A DNA stretch of 64,000 bases, taken from assembly GCF_026344035.1 (NCBI RefSeq), contig NZ_JAPKND010000001.1, positions 682,001-746,000 on the forward strand, given 5' to 3'. The notes beneath the pieces were generated by a model. That model saw only the letters and a list, made by a program, of their open reading frames with translations, did not search any database and was not told the origin of the DNA. Each line of letters opens with the position of its first letter. Positions within the stretch are counted from its first letter, which is position 1. The position numbers and the translations under genes were made by a program. Below, piece after piece: positions 1-8,990 of the stretch. This stretch comes from Alcaligenes endophyticus. Its GTDB lineage: Bacteria > Pseudomonadota > Gammaproteobacteria > Burkholderiales > Burkholderiaceae_B.

Positions 1-281
1 TTCCAGATAGCCCTCCACAAGATTTATTGGCCGAGCCACAACCAGGGCAGTATTTGCCTGATCAACAGTTTTTTATTGAAACCACCTGCATGCCGCGTGA
101 ACGGGTCTTGTATAGCAGCCAACCTTATCGGGTGACGTATCAGTACCTAGGTGAAAAACGCAGCGTATTGATGAAGTATTACCCGGGCGACAGAATTGAA
201 CTAGATGGCAATGGGGTGCCGCTTCAGGTATGGATACCCGAAGCAGAAAGGCCCGGCGCCATACGAATCAGCCAACATTGA
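1..281 (+). CDS. C-terminal part of a glycine-zipper-type envelope protein (partial)
   Basis: The frame is open from the left edge to a TGA at 279-281, so the 5' part of the gene lies outside the window. The visible end has a beta-rich stretch of the type RVTYQYLGE followed by YYPGDRIEL. It resembles the C-terminus of YcfJ-like glycine-zipper outer-membrane proteins, where a short domain follows the zipper; the zipper itself is not visible here. The last 14 bases overlap the end of the convergent DUF4150 gene. It probably belongs to the neighbouring chromosomal backbone rather than to the T6SS block. The family assignment rests on about 90 residues and is tentative. Confidence 0.5.
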   Translation, partial: PDSPPQDLLAEPQPGQYLPDQQFFIETTCMPRERVLYSSQPYRVTYQYLGEKRSVLMKYYPGDRIELDGNGVPLQVWIPEAERPGAIRISQH

Positions 282-660
282 CTTTAGTTTGGCTGGGGGC
301 CAACAAAGCGCCAAAGGTATTGCCTTTATTTGATTTAACCGAGTCCATCTGCCTTACCACGGGTTTGCCTTCAAATTTCACTTTAAAACTGGCGCTGACA
401 AATTCACATTCCCCCATGATGGAGCCCGACACTACCCCACCCGCTACACCCAGGTTGTCCCCCATGCTCATGGTTATTTTGGATGACTTGGTCAAGGCAG
501 GACAACCGCCTACTAGCACTTTCAGGGTGGTAGGGTTAGCCAAAGTTGTCATAGCCATATTAGGATAAGGGACAGGTATGGGCGGTGCAGGCGGAGCCGG
601 TGTTTTACACACGTCGGGCATACAGTTAGCTTGTCCGGCTTGAATCGTGGCTACAAACAT
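268..660 (-). CDS. DUF4150 PAAR-like T6SS spike protein
   Basis: This 130-residue protein begins MFVAT and has a proline-rich segment near residue 25 (PAPPAPPIPVP), then ANPTTLKVLVGGCPAL, the pattern of DUF4150 (PAAR-like) proteins. Such proteins sharpen the VgrG tip of the type VI secretion spike and often carry or recruit effectors. It is the last gene of a minus-strand run after DUF3540, pentapeptide-repeat, DUF2169 and VgrG genes, a common T6SS cargo module. There is no C-terminal toxin extension, so it is a tip or adaptor rather than an evolved effector. Confidence 0.85.
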   Translation of the reverse strand: MFVATIQAGQANCMPDVCKTPAPPAPPIPVPYPNMAMTTLANPTTLKVLVGGCPALTKSSKITMSMGDNLGVAGGVVSGSIMGECEFVSASFKVKFEGKPVVRQMDSVKSNKGNTFGALLAPSQTKVNVG

Positions 661-693
661 AGAAGCTCTTTTGTTAGTGGGCAGCAGCCCCGG

Positions 694-1362
694 TTAACCC
701 AGGTCAATTTTTTGACCATCGATTTTCACAAACCCTTTAGCGGTGCTGGTGATATGGCCTGCTTGAGTTTGCTGATGCCCTTCGATACGGATATGAGATC
801 GTCCGGCACGCAGCTCATCTAGGCCGTCGACACGACGTACGCTTTCGGCAGCACGCTGAATCAAGCGTCCTAGTTTGGACGATAAGGTTTTAGCCGCTAA
901 CGTAATACTGACCGCGCCGGCTTCAACCGTGCCGAACCAGCCTTGGAAGGTAGTCACTTTGACCGTGGAGGTGACGGCGTTTAGGTCTATCGCCGCGCTG
1001 GTGAGCTCTATTTTGTCACTGGCTTGTAAGCTTAGCGCTGCGCTTTGCAAACACATTTCCCCTGCACCTAAGGCAATGTGGTTATCACCGGGCAAGCTTA
1101 AGGTACCTTGCGTGGTATCTGGCCGCTCTAGTACCGCCAAAATATAATAACGCTCATTGCCTGCTGGGTGCGAAACCAGAACCGTATCGCCCACTTGCGG
1201 CCGTAGTAAACAACTAACCGCCAATTGTGCGTCGATGCCGCTGCGCCCCCCTAGATCGTTAAGCAGAAAACCTTGGGCAGAGTCACTTTCCACGTAAGCC
1301 GTTATTAAGGTATGTGAATGTACTGCTGTACGGGGCAAAAGGTGGTGAATATTGGCAGACAT
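694..1362 (-). CDS. DUF3540 protein, T6SS spike-associated
   Basis: A 222-residue protein. The central part (about residues 35-95) looks like an OB-fold or gp5-like segment, with RPQVGDTVLV and RYYILAVLERP. It is followed by short repeated beta strands of the gp5 needle type (LSLQASDKIELTSAAID). DUF3540 proteins occur in T6SS islands next to DUF2169 and DUF4150 and probably help build the spike. I chose the ATG at 1362 because a GGAG ribosome site lies 8 bases upstream. A GTG at 1395 overlapping the previous stop would add 11 residues. Confidence 0.8.
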   Translation of the reverse strand: MSANIHHLLPRTAVHSHTLITAYVESDSAQGFLLNDLGGRSGIDAQLAVSCLLRPQVGDTVLVSHPAGNERYYILAVLERPDTTQGTLSLPGDNHIALGAGEMCLQSAALSLQASDKIELTSAAIDLNAVTSTVKVTTFQGWFGTVEAGAVSITLAAKTLSSKLGRLIQRAAESVRRVDGLDELRAGRSHIRIEGHQQTQAGHITSTAKGFVKIDGQKIDLG

Positions 1363-1391
1363 GGGATGCTCCAGAGTCAAAGGGTGAAAGA

Positions 1392-2444
1392 TCACGTTGG
1401 CGATTGCCAGTTTTCACCTTTCTGGCGAATAGGGTCAAGGCGGGTCGTATCGTTAAACAAAGCGCCCTCCAAAATGGTGTTTTGCTCGGATAGACCATGC
1501 AAGTTACACACATCGAAGCTCGCATTGCGAAGGCTGGCCTCATCGAACACTGCATGCGAAAGATCGCATAAATTAAAGCTAGCTTCATCAAAAACAGCAC
1601 GGCTGGCGTCCATACTTATTAAGGGGGTCACACGCCAACGGCTGGCTATCGCTCTCGCTCCAGCCAGTTTCGTTAATGAAAAATCACAAATATGAAACGA
1701 GCTACCATCTAAATTGGCTTGGCTAAGATTAGCCATGGCGAAGTTGCTGTCTTCTGCGGTCATATGGCTAAGATTAGCGCCTTGCAAGTTGGCTTTCACA
1801 AACTGGGTTTGCGTAAGGCTTGCCCCCTGAAAATTGGCGCCTTGCAAATTGGCCTCGATAAACAAGGTTAAGGCCAGACTGCAATCCGGAAACTGCTGGC
1901 CCTGTAAGTTGGCCTCCATGAACATGGCCTGAGTCATGTCATTGTTGCCAAAATAGGCGCTATTGAGTTCGCAATTAAGCGCCATCATGCGCTGTAAGTT
2001 GGCGCCTTGCAACTGTGTACCAAGCAAGCTGCACGCATTGAAGCGGGCACAGTTCAAATCGGCATTATGAAACTGGGCCTGATCAATACGGCACTGGTCA
2101 AACAGCATCGCCGAGCAATCGGCGCCCGCCAACATCGCATCGGAAAAGTCGGTGTGTGTGATGGAGGCCGTCGATAGCTTAGCCTGCTCAAGCTGTGCGC
2201 CTATTAACTGACAGTGCTCTAAGGTGGCGCCTTGCAAGTCGGCATGACTGAGTTGCGCGCCATTAAATGTGCAATGGCTAATTTGACACAATGTGAAATC
2301 AACGTGGCTCAGATCGGCTTTGTCGAAGTTTACATTTTTAAAATGAATACCCGAAAAAGAGGTGTGCGCTAACGCTGCGCCGGTTAAGTCAGCATTTTCT
2401 AGTACGTTATCTACGATCAGCGTCAAAACATGGGGCGTGGACAT
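1392..2444 (-). CDS. Pentapeptide-repeat protein, T6SS-linked
   Basis: A 350-residue protein made almost entirely of pentapeptide repeats (A(D/N)LxX, for example ANLQG, ADLSH, AQLEQ), which fold as a right-handed quadrilateral beta-helix. It lies 20 bases after the DUF2169-pentapeptide gene and just before DUF3540, so it is probably co-transcribed with them. Its role in T6SS islands is not established; a scaffold or cargo-docking part of the spike is a reasonable guess. It has no signal peptide and no catalytic motif that I can see. Confidence 0.8.
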   Translation of the reverse strand: MSTPHVLTLIVDNVLENADLTGAALAHTSFSGIHFKNVNFDKADLSHVDFTLCQISHCTFNGAQLSHADLQGATLEHCQLIGAQLEQAKLSTASITHTDFSDAMLAGADCSAMLFDQCRIDQAQFHNADLNCARFNACSLLGTQLQGANLQRMMALNCELNSAYFGNNDMTQAMFMEANLQGQQFPDCSLALTLFIEANLQGANFQGASLTQTQFVKANLQGANLSHMTAEDSNFAMANLSQANLDGSSFHICDFSLTKLAGARAIASRWRVTPLISMDASRAVFDEASFNLCDLSHAVFDEASLRNASFDVCNLHGLSEQNTILEGALFNDTTRLDPIRQKGENWQSPT

Positions 2445-2464
2445 AAGCGGTGGATTCCAAGAAT

Positions 2465-4903
2465 TTAATAAGCCAAAGCAGTGCGATCTAGGTTGGCGTC
2501 GATAAAGCGTGCCCCGGCGATCTCGGTGTCGACAAACGTTGCACTGTACAGGTTGGTTTGGCTGAAGTTACTTGCAGTGAGGTTGGCGTTCATGAATGAA
2601 GCTTGCATTAAATTTGACGCGCTGAAGTCGGCGTTACGCAGGCTAGCCCGATCAAAATTGCTACCACGTAAGTCGGCACCAGTGACTTTGGCATTCAGCA
2701 GTTGTGTCGCAGAAAAATCACTTTTACTACCATTGATGCCAACCATATCTGCCCCCGTCAAGTCCGCCCCGCCCCAACTGGCATTTTCCAATTGTGCGGC
2801 ACTTAGGCGCGCGCTTACCATAGACGTACCCGGCCCCGCTTGGCTACCATCTAGTAAGGCATTTTGCATATTCACACCGGTTAAATCTGCTTGGGAAAAG
2901 TTGGCGCCCGGTGCCAGACAATCTTGCAGATTAAGCCGTTGGGCACTTGCCCCGCTGAAATCAGCATGAGCCAAGCGCGCCCCGTTAAACCATGCTCCGT
3001 CTAGGTTGGCATGCGTAAATTGAGCGTGGTCCGCCATGAGGCGCTCGGCCCGTATGTTTTGCATCCACGCCTGAGTCAGGATCGCTGACTGCAGATTACA
3101 GCCGCTTAAGTCGGCGCTGGTAAAGTTGGCTTCTGTGCAATTGCTGTGTTGAAGGTCAGCGCCTCGCAAAATGGCACCAGTAAAGCTTGCTTGATGTAAG
3201 GTGGCTTGACGCAAACTACAACCGGCCATGTCGGCGGCGTCAAAACGGGTATTGCTGGCAAAAACATTATCCAAACAAGCGCCTTGAAGCTTAGCGCCCG
3301 AAAAGTTAGCCCCTGCTAGTATTGCCCCAGAAAAATCTAGGCCAGCTAAATCCAAACCGGCTAGGTTGGCGTAGCTAAGATCAAGCTGGGCACATGACTG
3401 CCCATTTTGCAGCGCATTGATCACAATTTGCCTATGTCGTATGGCCGCCCCGGCATCATGTAACGCTTCGGGTGCCGCTACCGTAGGCTGCGCAACAGCA
3501 TGCGCAGCAGGCTGAGGGTAAGGGGTAATCACGTCGTTAAGGTGGCGCTCATGCGATGCTTGCTCCACCTGTTCCGGATTCTGCAAAATTTCTAGCAAGC
3601 TTTGAATTTCGTTAAAAAATCCGCTTAATGATCCATTACGCTCAACCAGACTTTGTGCGAGTTGACGTGTATGCGGATTCGCTTCCAATTGGCGTATAAA
3701 CTCATCTTCGCGCATACCCGATTTTTGCAGCGAGTCCTCAAAATAGCTGCGTTGCTCTTGTATTTTTTGTAGTAATTGCTCACCGTCTAAATTACCCAAC
3801 GCAATCTGAGTCTCTTCTGCAAATGGATCAGGCAGGTCTTGAAACAACTCGGGCTGCATCAGCCGCAAGCAGTTGTTCAAATATACGCCCACTTCATACT
3901 CAGGACTATCCGGCGACTCAAACTCTGCATAAAAAGCATTAATATCAAACCCTGTGCCATCAGCCACCGGCACGCACCCTCTAAAGATCAGCAGTCCTAA
4001 TTGCGCTTCCGGTAATAACCAAACCGTATCTGCTTCGACAACAAGTTCCCGAAATTTGGCATCAGTCGTCCCCTCGGACTGGTGGACAAAAAAGCGCGGC
4101 CTAAGCTTTGGCACTTGCCCTTCTAAATAAGGGTGCTGCGGATGCATATTGCTAACACTGACGGCTTCGCCCCCCTGCCAGTATCCTTTGCGTTGCTGAT
4201 CTTTCGGCGCGGCTAGAAAATAACGCGTATCTACTTGTACAGGCAAGTGCGGCCACCGCTCTTTCAGCCATTGCTCTGACAACGGTCCTAAGTAAGTACT
4301 ACGCTGCGGCAAATCGGCCGATAAAGGGCCAAACCCTGCTGGCTCTGGCTTGTCGCTAGGCGAGAAAATCAGTTGATTGGGGTGTTCGATGTTTGGGAGT
4401 TCTTGTAAGCCATCCTGTCGTTCTATACCTTTACCATTTGGATTGGCCGCAAACTCTGGCCCACCAAAGGCATAAGATGAACTGATAGGCATACGCGCAA
4501 AAGGCTGGGGAGCAGAAATACCACCACCGACCGTAAAATGGCGATCACCGAACACCGCTAAACGTTTACTGACTGGGCCGACGTTGAGCGTCACTGCAAT
4601 AGGTTGATCGTGATGATCTGCTGGCGGATAAGCATGCCCCACCGCTAAACACTCACCATTTGGCTTAGGCCAACATTCGTCAAAGATATTTTCGGCCCCA
4701 AGAGCAGGCGTAATGACATCCCAAAGTGAAGGGGTGTCAACGTGTTGCGTCTGACCTTCGGGACTCAATGCGAAAGGCACAATGATGCCAAAAGACATCA
4801 CGAACTGTGACGGCGATGGGCTAAAGACCCGATGCAGCACTTCAGTCTGGGTAGGTTTAAAAACTTTTAAACCTGGAAGTTTATCGTGCATAGGGGCTCT
4901 CAC
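2465..4903 (-). CDS. DUF2169 domain plus pentapeptide-repeat fusion, T6SS adaptor
   Basis: An 812-residue two-part protein. Residues about 20-330 read as DUF2169, including SSSYAFGGPEFAANPNGKG and a QHPYLEG segment. A glutamine-rich, partly coiled linker covers about 335-490. From about 500 to the end the chain is continuous pentapeptide repeats (LDLAGLDFSGAILAG type). DUF2169 proteins accompany VgrG and PAAR genes and are thought to act as adaptors for spike loading. The GTG at 4903 overlaps the stop of the upstream gene; an ATG at 4891 is an equally possible start. Confidence 0.85.
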   Translation of the reverse strand: MRAPMHDKLPGLKVFKPTQTEVLHRVFSPSPSQFVMSFGIIVPFALSPEGQTQHVDTPSLWDVITPALGAENIFDECWPKPNGECLAVGHAYPPADHHDQPIAVTLNVGPVSKRLAVFGDRHFTVGGGISAPQPFARMPISSSYAFGGPEFAANPNGKGIERQDGLQELPNIEHPNQLIFSPSDKPEPAGFGPLSADLPQRSTYLGPLSEQWLKERWPHLPVQVDTRYFLAAPKDQQRKGYWQGGEAVSVSNMHPQHPYLEGQVPKLRPRFFVHQSEGTTDAKFRELVVEADTVWLLPEAQLGLLIFRGCVPVADGTGFDINAFYAEFESPDSPEYEVGVYLNNCLRLMQPELFQDLPDPFAEETQIALGNLDGEQLLQKIQEQRSYFEDSLQKSGMREDEFIRQLEANPHTRQLAQSLVERNGSLSGFFNEIQSLLEILQNPEQVEQASHERHLNDVITPYPQPAAHAVAQPTVAAPEALHDAGAAIRHRQIVINALQNGQSCAQLDLSYANLAGLDLAGLDFSGAILAGANFSGAKLQGACLDNVFASNTRFDAADMAGCSLRQATLHQASFTGAILRGADLQHSNCTEANFTSADLSGCNLQSAILTQAWMQNIRAERLMADHAQFTHANLDGAWFNGARLAHADFSGASAQRLNLQDCLAPGANFSQADLTGVNMQNALLDGSQAGPGTSMVSARLSAAQLENASWGGADLTGADMVGINGSKSDFSATQLLNAKVTGADLRGSNFDRASLRNADFSASNLMQASFMNANLTASNFSQTNLYSATFVDTEIAGARFIDANLDRTALAY

Positions 4904-6309
4904 TGACTAACGCTTGTCTGGGTAGCGGCATTTACTTGATTCCTAGCGGCCACCAGCGCTTCGTTCAACTTTTTATTAGCCGCCTCCAAAGCTTCCTGCT
5001 TCATTTGAAGAAGTTCAAACGCTTTTCTCTGAAGTGCCATCTCTGCGTTGAGCTTGGTGACTTTTTGCAAGGTTTTTTGTAAACCTGAGTACATAAGCCC
5101 TGGAGGGCCAGGATTCAGAATGGTAAAAGCGGATCCCATGGAAAGACCCATTGCATCAAGCTTAAGGGCTGTACTTCCAAACGTAAACACAGCTCCGCTG
5201 GTAGTTAATGACAGATTATTACCTGCCATACCCAACGACGCCATGCTGCTACACAACACTAACGATGCAGCACTTGGACCACCGGCTGAAGCAAACAGAG
5301 ATGCCTCGTCAAGGGCAATACTTGATTTAGTTGCTCCTTTACCGCTTTGCAACATAATACCCTCAGTAGTGCACTGCACTAATGCCTCAGGCAAGCCAAC
5401 TACAGGAGCAATGGCGGTGGTTGCTTCCTTAGAAGGGCTACTTGCTACCTGAATGACAACGCTTGTGTCTGACCTGATGCTCGCCTTTTCACTAACGTTA
5501 ACACTGAAGTTTTTTCCCTGTACCTTAGTGCCTGTTTTATCGATTGCCAGTTCATTCATAGGCGACGTCCCACCACTAATACCTAGTGTTGTATTGCCGC
5601 CGGGCGGCCTCACGTACTCTGCTCCTTCCGTAGGACCCGTTAAAGCAATCTTGGAATCATTGATAGTAAGACCACTGGCTACGCTAGCCAAAGCATTCGT
5701 CTTAATCCCTAAAAAACAGGAGCCGACTTTGTCCATACTAAGCAGACTCGTTGGTTTGGTTTTTTGCTCAGCAAATATAATTTTATGAAAGAACAATTGA
5801 ATCGCCGCAGATAAAGTACTGACAGCAGTAACCATAGACATCAAATCACTTAAGTTAATACCAAGATTAGGTATATCTAGCGACTTATCATCGGGCTCTT
5901 TAAATTTCATGACAACGACCGCTGTTGCAGCAGCTAGCATACTCGCTGCTTGTAAGGATAATAAAACCCCTAAAGCTTCCCTCAAGGCTTTGATCGTAAC
6001 CAATTGAAGGGCATTATGACCCACGGCTCCGTTGTAAGAATCCATAACGGTAAAACTACCAGTCAACTTAGTCTCGAACGAATCTGTTTTGCCATAGCTA
6101 AGTTTTTTTCCGTAAGCCGCCTCAAGCTTGCTAGACATAGAAATGGAGGTCGCCAAAGCAAACGACAAATCACTTTTCGCTCCAATACTAATTTCCGTCT
6201 TAACACCCAGAGAGACACTTAGCTCTGACTTGCTCGAGAACTCTGATTTTCTTCCACCGAACCAGCTAAAGGCATCCCCTTTACTGACTGTCGCAATACC
6301 GGTAGCCAT
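4900..6309 (-). CDS. Unknown T6SS-linked protein: beta-rich, hydrophobic middle, C-terminal coiled coil
   Basis: A 469-residue protein that I do not recognise. Residues about 15-100 alternate polar and hydrophobic residues (KSELSVSLGVKTEISIGAK) like a beta-helix or sheet. Residues about 115-185 contain two hydrophobic segments (LGVLLSLQAASMLAAATAVVV and a second ending near FFHKIIF). Residues about 200-400 are serine/glycine-rich short strands resembling gp5-type needle repeats. Residues about 405-460 are a predicted coiled coil (LQKTLQKVTKLNAEMALQ). It lies between vgrG and the DUF2169 gene, the usual site of T6SS cargo, and could be a secreted effector or a spike extension. An AAAGG site precedes the ATG. 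Confidence 0.55.
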   Translation of the reverse strand: MATGIATVSKGDAFSWFGGRKSEFSSKSELSVSLGVKTEISIGAKSDLSFALATSISMSSKLEAAYGKKLSYGKTDSFETKLTGSFTVMDSYNGAVGHNALQLVTIKALREALGVLLSLQAASMLAAATAVVVMKFKEPDDKSLDIPNLGINLSDLMSMVTAVSTLSAAIQLFFHKIIFAEQKTKPTSLLSMDKVGSCFLGIKTNALASVASGLTINDSKIALTGPTEGAEYVRPPGGNTTLGISGGTSPMNELAIDKTGTKVQGKNFSVNVSEKASIRSDTSVVIQVASSPSKEATTAIAPVVGLPEALVQCTTEGIMLQSGKGATKSSIALDEASLFASAGGPSAASLVLCSSMASLGMAGNNLSLTTSGAVFTFGSTALKLDAMGLSMGSAFTILNPGPPGLMYSGLQKTLQKVTKLNAEMALQRKAFELLQMKQEALEAANKKLNEALVAARNQVNAATQTSVSQ

Positions 6310-6361
6310 AGACCTTTTCCTTATCTACAAATACGTTAACCATGCGTTAAAAGATAACTTA

Positions 6362-8002
6362 TTAACCCGCTTGATCTAGAATTTTTACAGAGTCAATACG
6401 AGGAACGGTGACATCGCTATCAAACACAGGAAAAGCACCTATGTAAATACCAGACTCCTGCTTCGGCGAATACATCGCAATACATTCCTTACCGGGCTTA
6501 TCCACCAAATTCATCACATTACCGCTCTGTGTTCGAATGCCGTTACAACTAGGATTGACGCTACCGATAATATTGGGTGTTTCGGAGTTCGAGGCAGCCC
6601 CAACAATAATGGGTTGATCAGGGTCGCCCCCCACAAAGCCCACCAGCACTTCGGTGCCTTTCAATAATGGAAACTGCATGCCAATGCTTTTGCCTGCGTA
6701 AGGGGTAAGCATGCGCAACCACGTTGAACCCTCAGCGGCCGAGCGCTCGGAGTAGTCAAACATAAACTGAACTTTGTATTGCCCAAAGGCGTTCATCTCT
6801 GCATGGGGGCTTTCACCTTTGGCGTCGACGATGGCGTTCAGCACACCACTGATCACCGGCTTAGGTGTTAGGCATTGAGCTCTGAATTGCTGCTGCGCAG
6901 GTAGGGCTTCAAATGAGCATTGATAGAGTGATCCCGATTCGCCGTCGTTATGCTGTGTGGTTTGCCCTGCTAGGATAACGCCGGTTTGCGTACCTTTATG
7001 GCGTACCCGTGTCACCCAATACTTGGCGTTGTAGTCAGCCCGAAAGTGATGGGTGATATCAATAAATTGACCTGAGCGAACGCCAACTGCATACGCGTCG
7101 CCTTTAAACACCGAACCTTGTGTTGCCAGTTCCTCGGCACGCACTTGCGCTAGCCGTGCGGCTTCGAGCTCGCTGCGCAGATTGCCCCCGTAGTACAGAT
7201 AGGTTCCGCTACGGCCTTGTGTAACAGATTGGGAGGATTTTAAATCGTCGCCTAAGCTGGCTTTGCGAAAGTTAAAGTCTTGCACCACCACGTTGCCGGG
7301 CACATGCGTTTTACGGCAGGTAAAGGCGGTGACGCTGCTGTCTTGCAGGCCCGTTTGCACATTCTCGGGTGGGGTATAGCGCAGCGTTAAGCTTGCCTCG
7401 GGTTGGGCTTCTTTGAAATCAATAATATTTAGGACTTCACCATTAGCCTGCGGCTGATCGTGATCGAAGAAATAATATAAGCCTTCAAACTCCATCCAGC
7501 GTGAAATAAAGGCGAGGTCTGTTTCTTGGTACTGGCAAATGAAGCTGCGTAAGCGGTAGTGATCGCTGTTTTTAAGCGTGAGCTGAACGTCAGAGCCTTT
7601 CAGATTATTACGGCTGAGAATAGCGAGAATAGCTTCCGTGCTACGTTGCTCTTGTGTGTAAACATCAGTAAGGTGAGTCAGGTTTAGCCGCCATAGGCGT
7701 GGTACCAAAACGGCACGATAAAAGTAGTAGTTATCCACATGGCCCAATTGCTCGAACTCAGCCAGCATACCTTTATACGGCGCAGAGCGAGTTTGGTCAC
7801 GCGTCCAGATACGCAGCGTGGCCGGGCTATTCAGTACGCTGTCCAGATCGACGTTGGCAGTATCGCTTACCAAGGTGATTTCAAAACGAAAAAGCGTCGA
7901 TACGGCTTCTTCACCTTCGAAGTGCACTACCTGAAATGTTGGTAGATCAGGCTGCTCAAGATCGAATGTAAAGAGCATTTCTTTTTTTGCAAAGCCAGCC
8001 AT
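6362..8002 (-). CDS. vgrG: VgrG/TssI spike protein
   Basis: A 546-residue VgrG. The N-terminal gp27-like part (residues about 10-350) is followed by a gp5-like OB fold near 375-460 containing GQYKVQFMFDYSER, WLRMLTPYAG and a GFVGGDPDQPIIVG signature. The protein ends soon after the OB fold, so the long beta-needle (DUF2345 type) of many VgrGs is missing and there is no effector domain. The downstream 469-residue and DUF3540 proteins may supply that part. It is transcribed after tssG with a 34-base gap. An AAGG site precedes the ATG. Confidence 0.93.
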   Translation of the reverse strand: MAGFAKKEMLFTFDLEQPDLPTFQVVHFEGEEAVSTLFRFEITLVSDTANVDLDSVLNSPATLRIWTRDQTRSAPYKGMLAEFEQLGHVDNYYFYRAVLVPRLWRLNLTHLTDVYTQEQRSTEAILAILSRNNLKGSDVQLTLKNSDHYRLRSFICQYQETDLAFISRWMEFEGLYYFFDHDQPQANGEVLNIIDFKEAQPEASLTLRYTPPENVQTGLQDSSVTAFTCRKTHVPGNVVVQDFNFRKASLGDDLKSSQSVTQGRSGTYLYYGGNLRSELEAARLAQVRAEELATQGSVFKGDAYAVGVRSGQFIDITHHFRADYNAKYWVTRVRHKGTQTGVILAGQTTQHNDGESGSLYQCSFEALPAQQQFRAQCLTPKPVISGVLNAIVDAKGESPHAEMNAFGQYKVQFMFDYSERSAAEGSTWLRMLTPYAGKSIGMQFPLLKGTEVLVGFVGGDPDQPIIVGAASNSETPNIIGSVNPSCNGIRTQSGNVMNLVDKPGKECIAMYSPKQESGIYIGAFPVFDSDVTVPRIDSVKILDQAG

Positions 8003-8036
8003 GAGGAGCCTTTTTGAAATATATCGATACGATTAG

Positions 8037-8990
8037 TTATAGCGTAACCCGAACTTGGGCCGGAAAACGTGCGTTTTCATCGGTTAGCCATGTGTCACGC
8101 CCTAAAGCAAGCCAGTTTTTATTGGGGGCTCCCAACTGTACAGGTTGCGCCGCACCTGGTCGCAGTTGTAATTCAAGCCGTACGTGTAAAGGGTCGAATA
8201 AATAATACCGGACAATCAATGAAAGTTTGTTGAATTCTTCTGCACCAGGCAATAAGGACAAGAAAAGCGATTGTTCAAGCTGATGTATTTTGAGGGTTAA
8301 GTTGCTGCGACGGCTACGCACCAACGATCCCGTGTGACTGTCTTCCCCTAGGGTACAAGCTTGTTCACCTAATAACATGCGCTGTTGAACCGGAATTGTC
8401 TGCCACAGCTCATCTTGTTGCACCACTTCTACCTCCGCGTCGGGGTATAGCGCCGCAATGATCGTGCGCAGCCCCATGGCTGATCGAGGAAATTGGCTAA
8501 ACAGCCCCGCAAATCGCAACAGGTGATTAAAGCCTGGCTTCTGAAGCAGTTTGAGCGGCTCATTGATACCAACAAAGGTATGCAGTATTTCCAGCAGGCG
8601 GTCATCGCCGAACTCTTGGATACGTAGATGAGCACGTGGTTTTAGCCATGCCCGGAAAAACAGGGGGTAGATCGTCTGACTGACGATATCGAGAAAATCG
8701 CGGTTGCTGTGATAGCCATCGTGATGTTCGTCGAGTATGCGCTCGGAATAAAAATTGGGTAACGGCGAAGTCACCCCATACAGCCCTAAGAAGTTGGCAG
8801 TTAATTTAAATTTTCCGGGTGCTACTTCTTCAATGGCACTGAGGTCGGTGCCTGGGAAATGCAAACTGACATTTGGCCGCGTTTTTAAGGCGGGCTGCTC
8901 CACGCCTTCGTTTTGAGCAAGGCGTCGCAACAGGCGCATTGCCTGGAAAAATGAAAATCGCTCGCCTTGGCCAAGTAAACGTTTTTTCAT
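8037..8990 (-). CDS. tssG: TssG (VasB/ImpH) T6SS baseplate protein
   Basis: A 317-residue baseplate wedge protein. The N-terminus (MKKRLLGQGERFSFFQAMRLL) and the segments NFLGLYGVTSPLPNFYSERIL and FRAWLKPRAHLR are typical of TssG. The ATG at 8990 overlaps the tssF stop (ATGA) and has an AGCAGG site upstream. A start at 9023 would add 11 residues inside tssF and is less likely. TssG joins TssE, TssF and TssK in the baseplate on which sheath and tube assemble. Confidence 0.93.
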   Translation of the reverse strand: MKKRLLGQGERFSFFQAMRLLRRLAQNEGVEQPALKTRPNVSLHFPGTDLSAIEEVAPGKFKLTANFLGLYGVTSPLPNFYSERILDEHHDGYHSNRDFLDIVSQTIYPLFFRAWLKPRAHLRIQEFGDDRLLEILHTFVGINEPLKLLQKPGFNHLLRFAGLFSQFPRSAMGLRTIIAALYPDAEVEVVQQDELWQTIPVQQRMLLGEQACTLGEDSHTGSLVRSRRSNLTLKIHQLEQSLFLSLLPGAEEFNKLSLIVRYYLFDPLHVRLELQLRPGAAQPVQLGAPNKNWLALGRDTWLTDENARFPAQVRVTL

